From the NCBI GenBank assembly GCA_945890595.1, contig CAMDCQ010000118.1:1-7400 (forward strand): a DNA stretch of 7,400 nt. Reading direction: 5' to 3'. Below are positions 5,134 to 7,400 of this stretch, piece after piece. The notes beneath the pieces are model-generated. The model was given only the letters and a program-made list of their open reading frames with translations, was not told where the DNA came from and did no database searches. A program made the translations under genes and the position numbers. Source of the stretch: Chitinophaga pinensis (GTDB lineage: Bacteria > Bacteroidota > Bacteroidia > NS11-12g > UBA9320). Each line of letters begins with the position of its first letter. Position 1 is the first letter of the stretch.

Positions 5134-7400
5134 TTACTTTAACTCAATTATACTGATTCCTTCACCACCTAAATCCACATGCTCATAGGTTATTTTTTGA
5201 ATAGAGGGATGACCTTTTAAATGCCGACGTAGTTCCAATCTCAGTATACCATTTCCCTTGCCATGAAGTACGCGTAAACTTCCTACGCCTAGTATTAATG
5301 CATTGTCTATCCATGTGTCCATCTCGGTGAGCGCATCCATCGTGCGCATGCCACGTATGTCTTTCTCAGACTTAAACGAAGACTGTTTTTCGTTATAAGA
5401 AGATGAACTAATATACTTTTTTACTTTTTTGGCATGTTGAGCACCAACTTTGGTAAGATTTTGCAACTTAGTACTGGTCGTCATCGCTCCTACCTGCAAA
5501 ATGGCTTTATCCCTCTTTATCTCTATAATTTCACCTACTGATTCTGTATTATTCAATTGAACCGTATCACCCACTTTTAGATTAGAAAGCACTTTTTCTA
5601 CAACAGGTATATCAGACGAAACCTGCGCTTGCAGTTTTTCACGTACTTTCAGTGTTTTAACCTTATCAGCTCCCGCTTCCTTAATATCTCGAATAGTTTT
5701 TTCGATTTCCTTATTGGCACTTTTAATGATATCGTTCGCCTGGGCGGTTGCTTGGGCCATTATATCTTTCTTTTGCGCCTCTAGACTTTCTTTAAGCAGT
5801 CTGTATTCTACTTCTATGCTCTTAGCATCTGCCAGTTTTTGACTAAGTTCAGCTTGATTTTGTGAAACTAATTCATTTCTGGTTTGCACCTCCGCTAAAA
5901 GTGCATCCAAATCATACTGCTTGGTATTGGTTAATTGTTTAGCACGCTTAATTAATTTTTTATTCAATCCAATATTTGCAGCAACCTCATACACAAACGA
6001 ACTTCCAGGCTGCCCCAATTGTAACTTATAAAGCGGTACTAGATTTTCCACGTCAAAAAGCATGGCGGCATTTATTACGCCGTCTAACTTCTCAGCTTTG
6101 GCCTTGATATTACTAAAGTGAGTAGTGATAATACCGTATGCGCCCTTCTTTTGTATTTCTTCTAATACAGCCTCGGCCATTGGGCCTCCAAACATAGGAT
6201 CTGTACCCGTACCAATCTCGTCCATTAGCACCATGGTATCCGAACTACTGAAATTTATGATATGCTTGGCGGCCTTAAGATGAGAGCTATACGTACTAAG
6301 GTCAGATTCAATACTTTGATCATCTCCAATATCAATAAAAATATTCTCAAACAAGTGGAACGTACTGACCACAGAGCAAGGAACTAAAAAACCCGATTGC
6401 AACATATATTGAAGTAGACCAACGGTTTTAAGCGACACGGACTTTCCACCGGCATTAGGGCCCGAGATAACAATAAGACGCTGGTCTGCATGTAACTCAT
6501 AGTCCAAGGCAATAATTTCTTTATTTTCTGCACGCAAACGGTCTGCCAACAAGGGATGTTTTGCTGCTTTTACCCGAGTATCTTCGCCTATACTTGGCAA
6601 TACACAACTCCATTCACTTGCCAAACGAGCCTTTGCTCGTATGAAATCAAACGCCCCCAAGCGCTGTACACCGAGCTTTATATCTTCCAAGTAAACTACG
6701 ATTCGAGCGGTAAGAGATCTTAAGATTACTACTATCTCTTGACGCTTTTTGATATGAAGCTCTGCCAGTGCATTGTTTAAACCTACTAACTCGATGGGCT
6801 CTATGTACGAAATCTTCCCTGTGCCAGATTGATCGATAAAAAGTCCGTTAATCTTTCGTTTGTGTTCAGAAAGAACCGGTAATACCACTCGTCCATTTTT
6901 TATACCTAGCTCTGTATCCCCTAAGTATCCTTTTTCTTTTGCATTATTAAATAGACTATTTGAACTGCGTATGATTTCTCGTTCAGCCTTAGTAATCTCA
7001 TTTACTATTTTTTGTAGCGCCTTGCTAGCGCCTGGCTTTATTTCGTCATCGGGGCCAATAATCTGATCTATCGCGGTGATTAACTCAAAATCGGGTGCAA
7101 TACCTTGAAAAAGTGTAGCGATATTAGGATAATCACTTGCTTTAGCTTCTAAGAAAACCAAAACGCGTTGAAGTACCAATAACAAGGATTGAATATTTTT
7201 GATATCTTCTATCTCATAAAAAAACCCTATGGATCTAGCTGCTTTTTCTTGTAAGTCAAAATCCAATGCCAATGAGAAAGATAAATCACCCTTTTCTATA
7301 ATCTGCAGGACTTCATTGGTTTGTTGCAGCCACATTATAATTTGATCGTGATTGTCCGTAGACCGAATCCTACCTATGTGACTCAGTCCTTTTGAGGTTT
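5134..7400 (-). CDS. mutS2: Endonuclease MutS2 (5' end beyond window)
   Basis: The frame stays open from the stop at 5134 to the window edge: 21 further codons precede the first ATG (7335), and their translation (SKGLSHIGRIRSTD) continues family-like sequence, so that ATG is internal and the true start lies outside. Counting from it, the core and lever helices span about 1-280, the Walker A loop is GPNAGGKS (292-299), the signature DQSIESDLSTYSSHL is at 339-353, Walker B is VLMDEIGTGTDP (369-380) and the switch is TTHF (404-407). A long charged coiled coil follows (about 475-575), then a KOW-like linker and a C-terminal Smr domain (659-733) with DIRGMR and HGKGNGILR. MutS2 lacks the mismatch-binding domain of MutS. 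It is known to suppress recombination and, in Bacillus subtilis, to act on collided ribosomes. The usual Smr LDLR motif reads KDIR, keeping Asp and Arg. It heads the run of genes leading to smpB. Confidence 0.96.
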   Translation of the reverse strand, partial: TSKGLSHIGRIRSTDNHDQIIMWLQQTNEVLQIIEKGDLSFSLALDFDLQEKAARSIGFFYEIEDIKNIQSLLLVLQRVLVFLEAKASDYPNIATLFQGIAPDFELITAIDQIIGPDDEIKPGASKALQKIVNEITKAEREIIRSSNSLFNNAKEKGYLGDTELGIKNGRVVLPVLSEHKRKINGLFIDQSGTGKISYIEPIELVGLNNALAELHIKKRQEIVVILRSLTARIVVYLEDIKLGVQRLGAFDFIRAKARLASEWSCVLPSIGEDTRVKAAKHPLLADRLRAENKEIIALDYELHADQRLIVISGPNAGGKSVSLKTVGLLQYMLQSGFLVPCSVVSTFHLFENIFIDIGDDQSIESDLSTYSSHLKAAKHIINFSSSDTMVLMDEIGTGTDPMFGGPMAEAVLEEIQKKGAYGIITTHFSNIKAKAEKLDGVINAAMLFDVENLVPLYKLQLGQPGSSFVYEVAANIGLNKKLIKRAKQLTNTKQYDLDALLAEVQTRNELVSQNQAELSQKLADAKSIEVEYRLLKESLEAQKKDIMAQATAQANDIIKSANKEIEKTIRDIKEAGADKVKTLKVREKLQAQVSSDIPVVEKVLSNLKVGDTVQLNNTESVGEIIEIKRDKAILQVGAMTTSTKLQNLTKVGAQHAKKVKKYISSSSYNEKQSSFKSEKDIRGMRTMDALTEMDTWIDNALILGVGSLRVLHGKGNGILRLELRRHLKGHPSIQKITYEHVDLGGEGISIIELK

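Overview
The window looks like chromosomal DNA of a Bacteroidota member, probably a flavobacterium-like marine or aquatic lineage. This is inferred from low G+C, A-rich leaders with few Shine-Dalgarno sequences, matches to the TAnnTTTG -7 promoter element, a DUF6428 protein next to an ArsR/ArsC pair, and a MutS2 with a GPNAGGKS Walker A loop. No close species assignment is possible from sequence reading alone. Every gene I can support lies on the minus strand, so transcription runs from right to left.

Right part (7400 to 4144): the C-terminal 754 residues of MutS2 (start beyond the window), then a short decayed coding stretch that resembles the end of an MtfA/M90 zinc peptidase, then a hotdog-fold thioesterase of the FlK type, then smpB starting at GTG inside the end of the thioesterase gene. 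These are packed with 1 to 8 base gaps or overlaps and look like one operon. MutS2 and SmpB both have known roles in rescuing stalled ribosomes.

Middle (3988 to 3904): a tRNA-Leu(GAG) gene with a long variable arm and no encoded CCA.

Centre-left (about 3770 to 1325): a compact arsenic-response operon. An ArsR repressor is followed by a 40-codon small ORF, a DUF6428 protein, a thioredoxin-type arsenate reductase and a MIP-family aquaglyceroporin. No ArsB or Acr3 pump is present. The simplest reading is that ArsC turns arsenate into arsenite, which leaves through the channel, as described for the AqpS system of Sinorhizobium meliloti. ArsR and the DUF6428 protein both end in a vicinal Cys-Cys pair, suited to binding trivalent arsenic. 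Upstream of arsR there is a plausible promoter with two 10-base direct repeats, 32 bases apart, that could be operators.

Left part (1298 to 1): a secreted, probably outer-membrane beta-barrel protein of unknown function, 26 bases after the channel gene and possibly in the same transcript, then the N-terminal 171 residues of tryptophan 2,3-dioxygenase, cut by the window edge. No mobile elements, CRISPR arrays or rRNA genes were seen, and no gene-free stretch exceeds about 210 bases.
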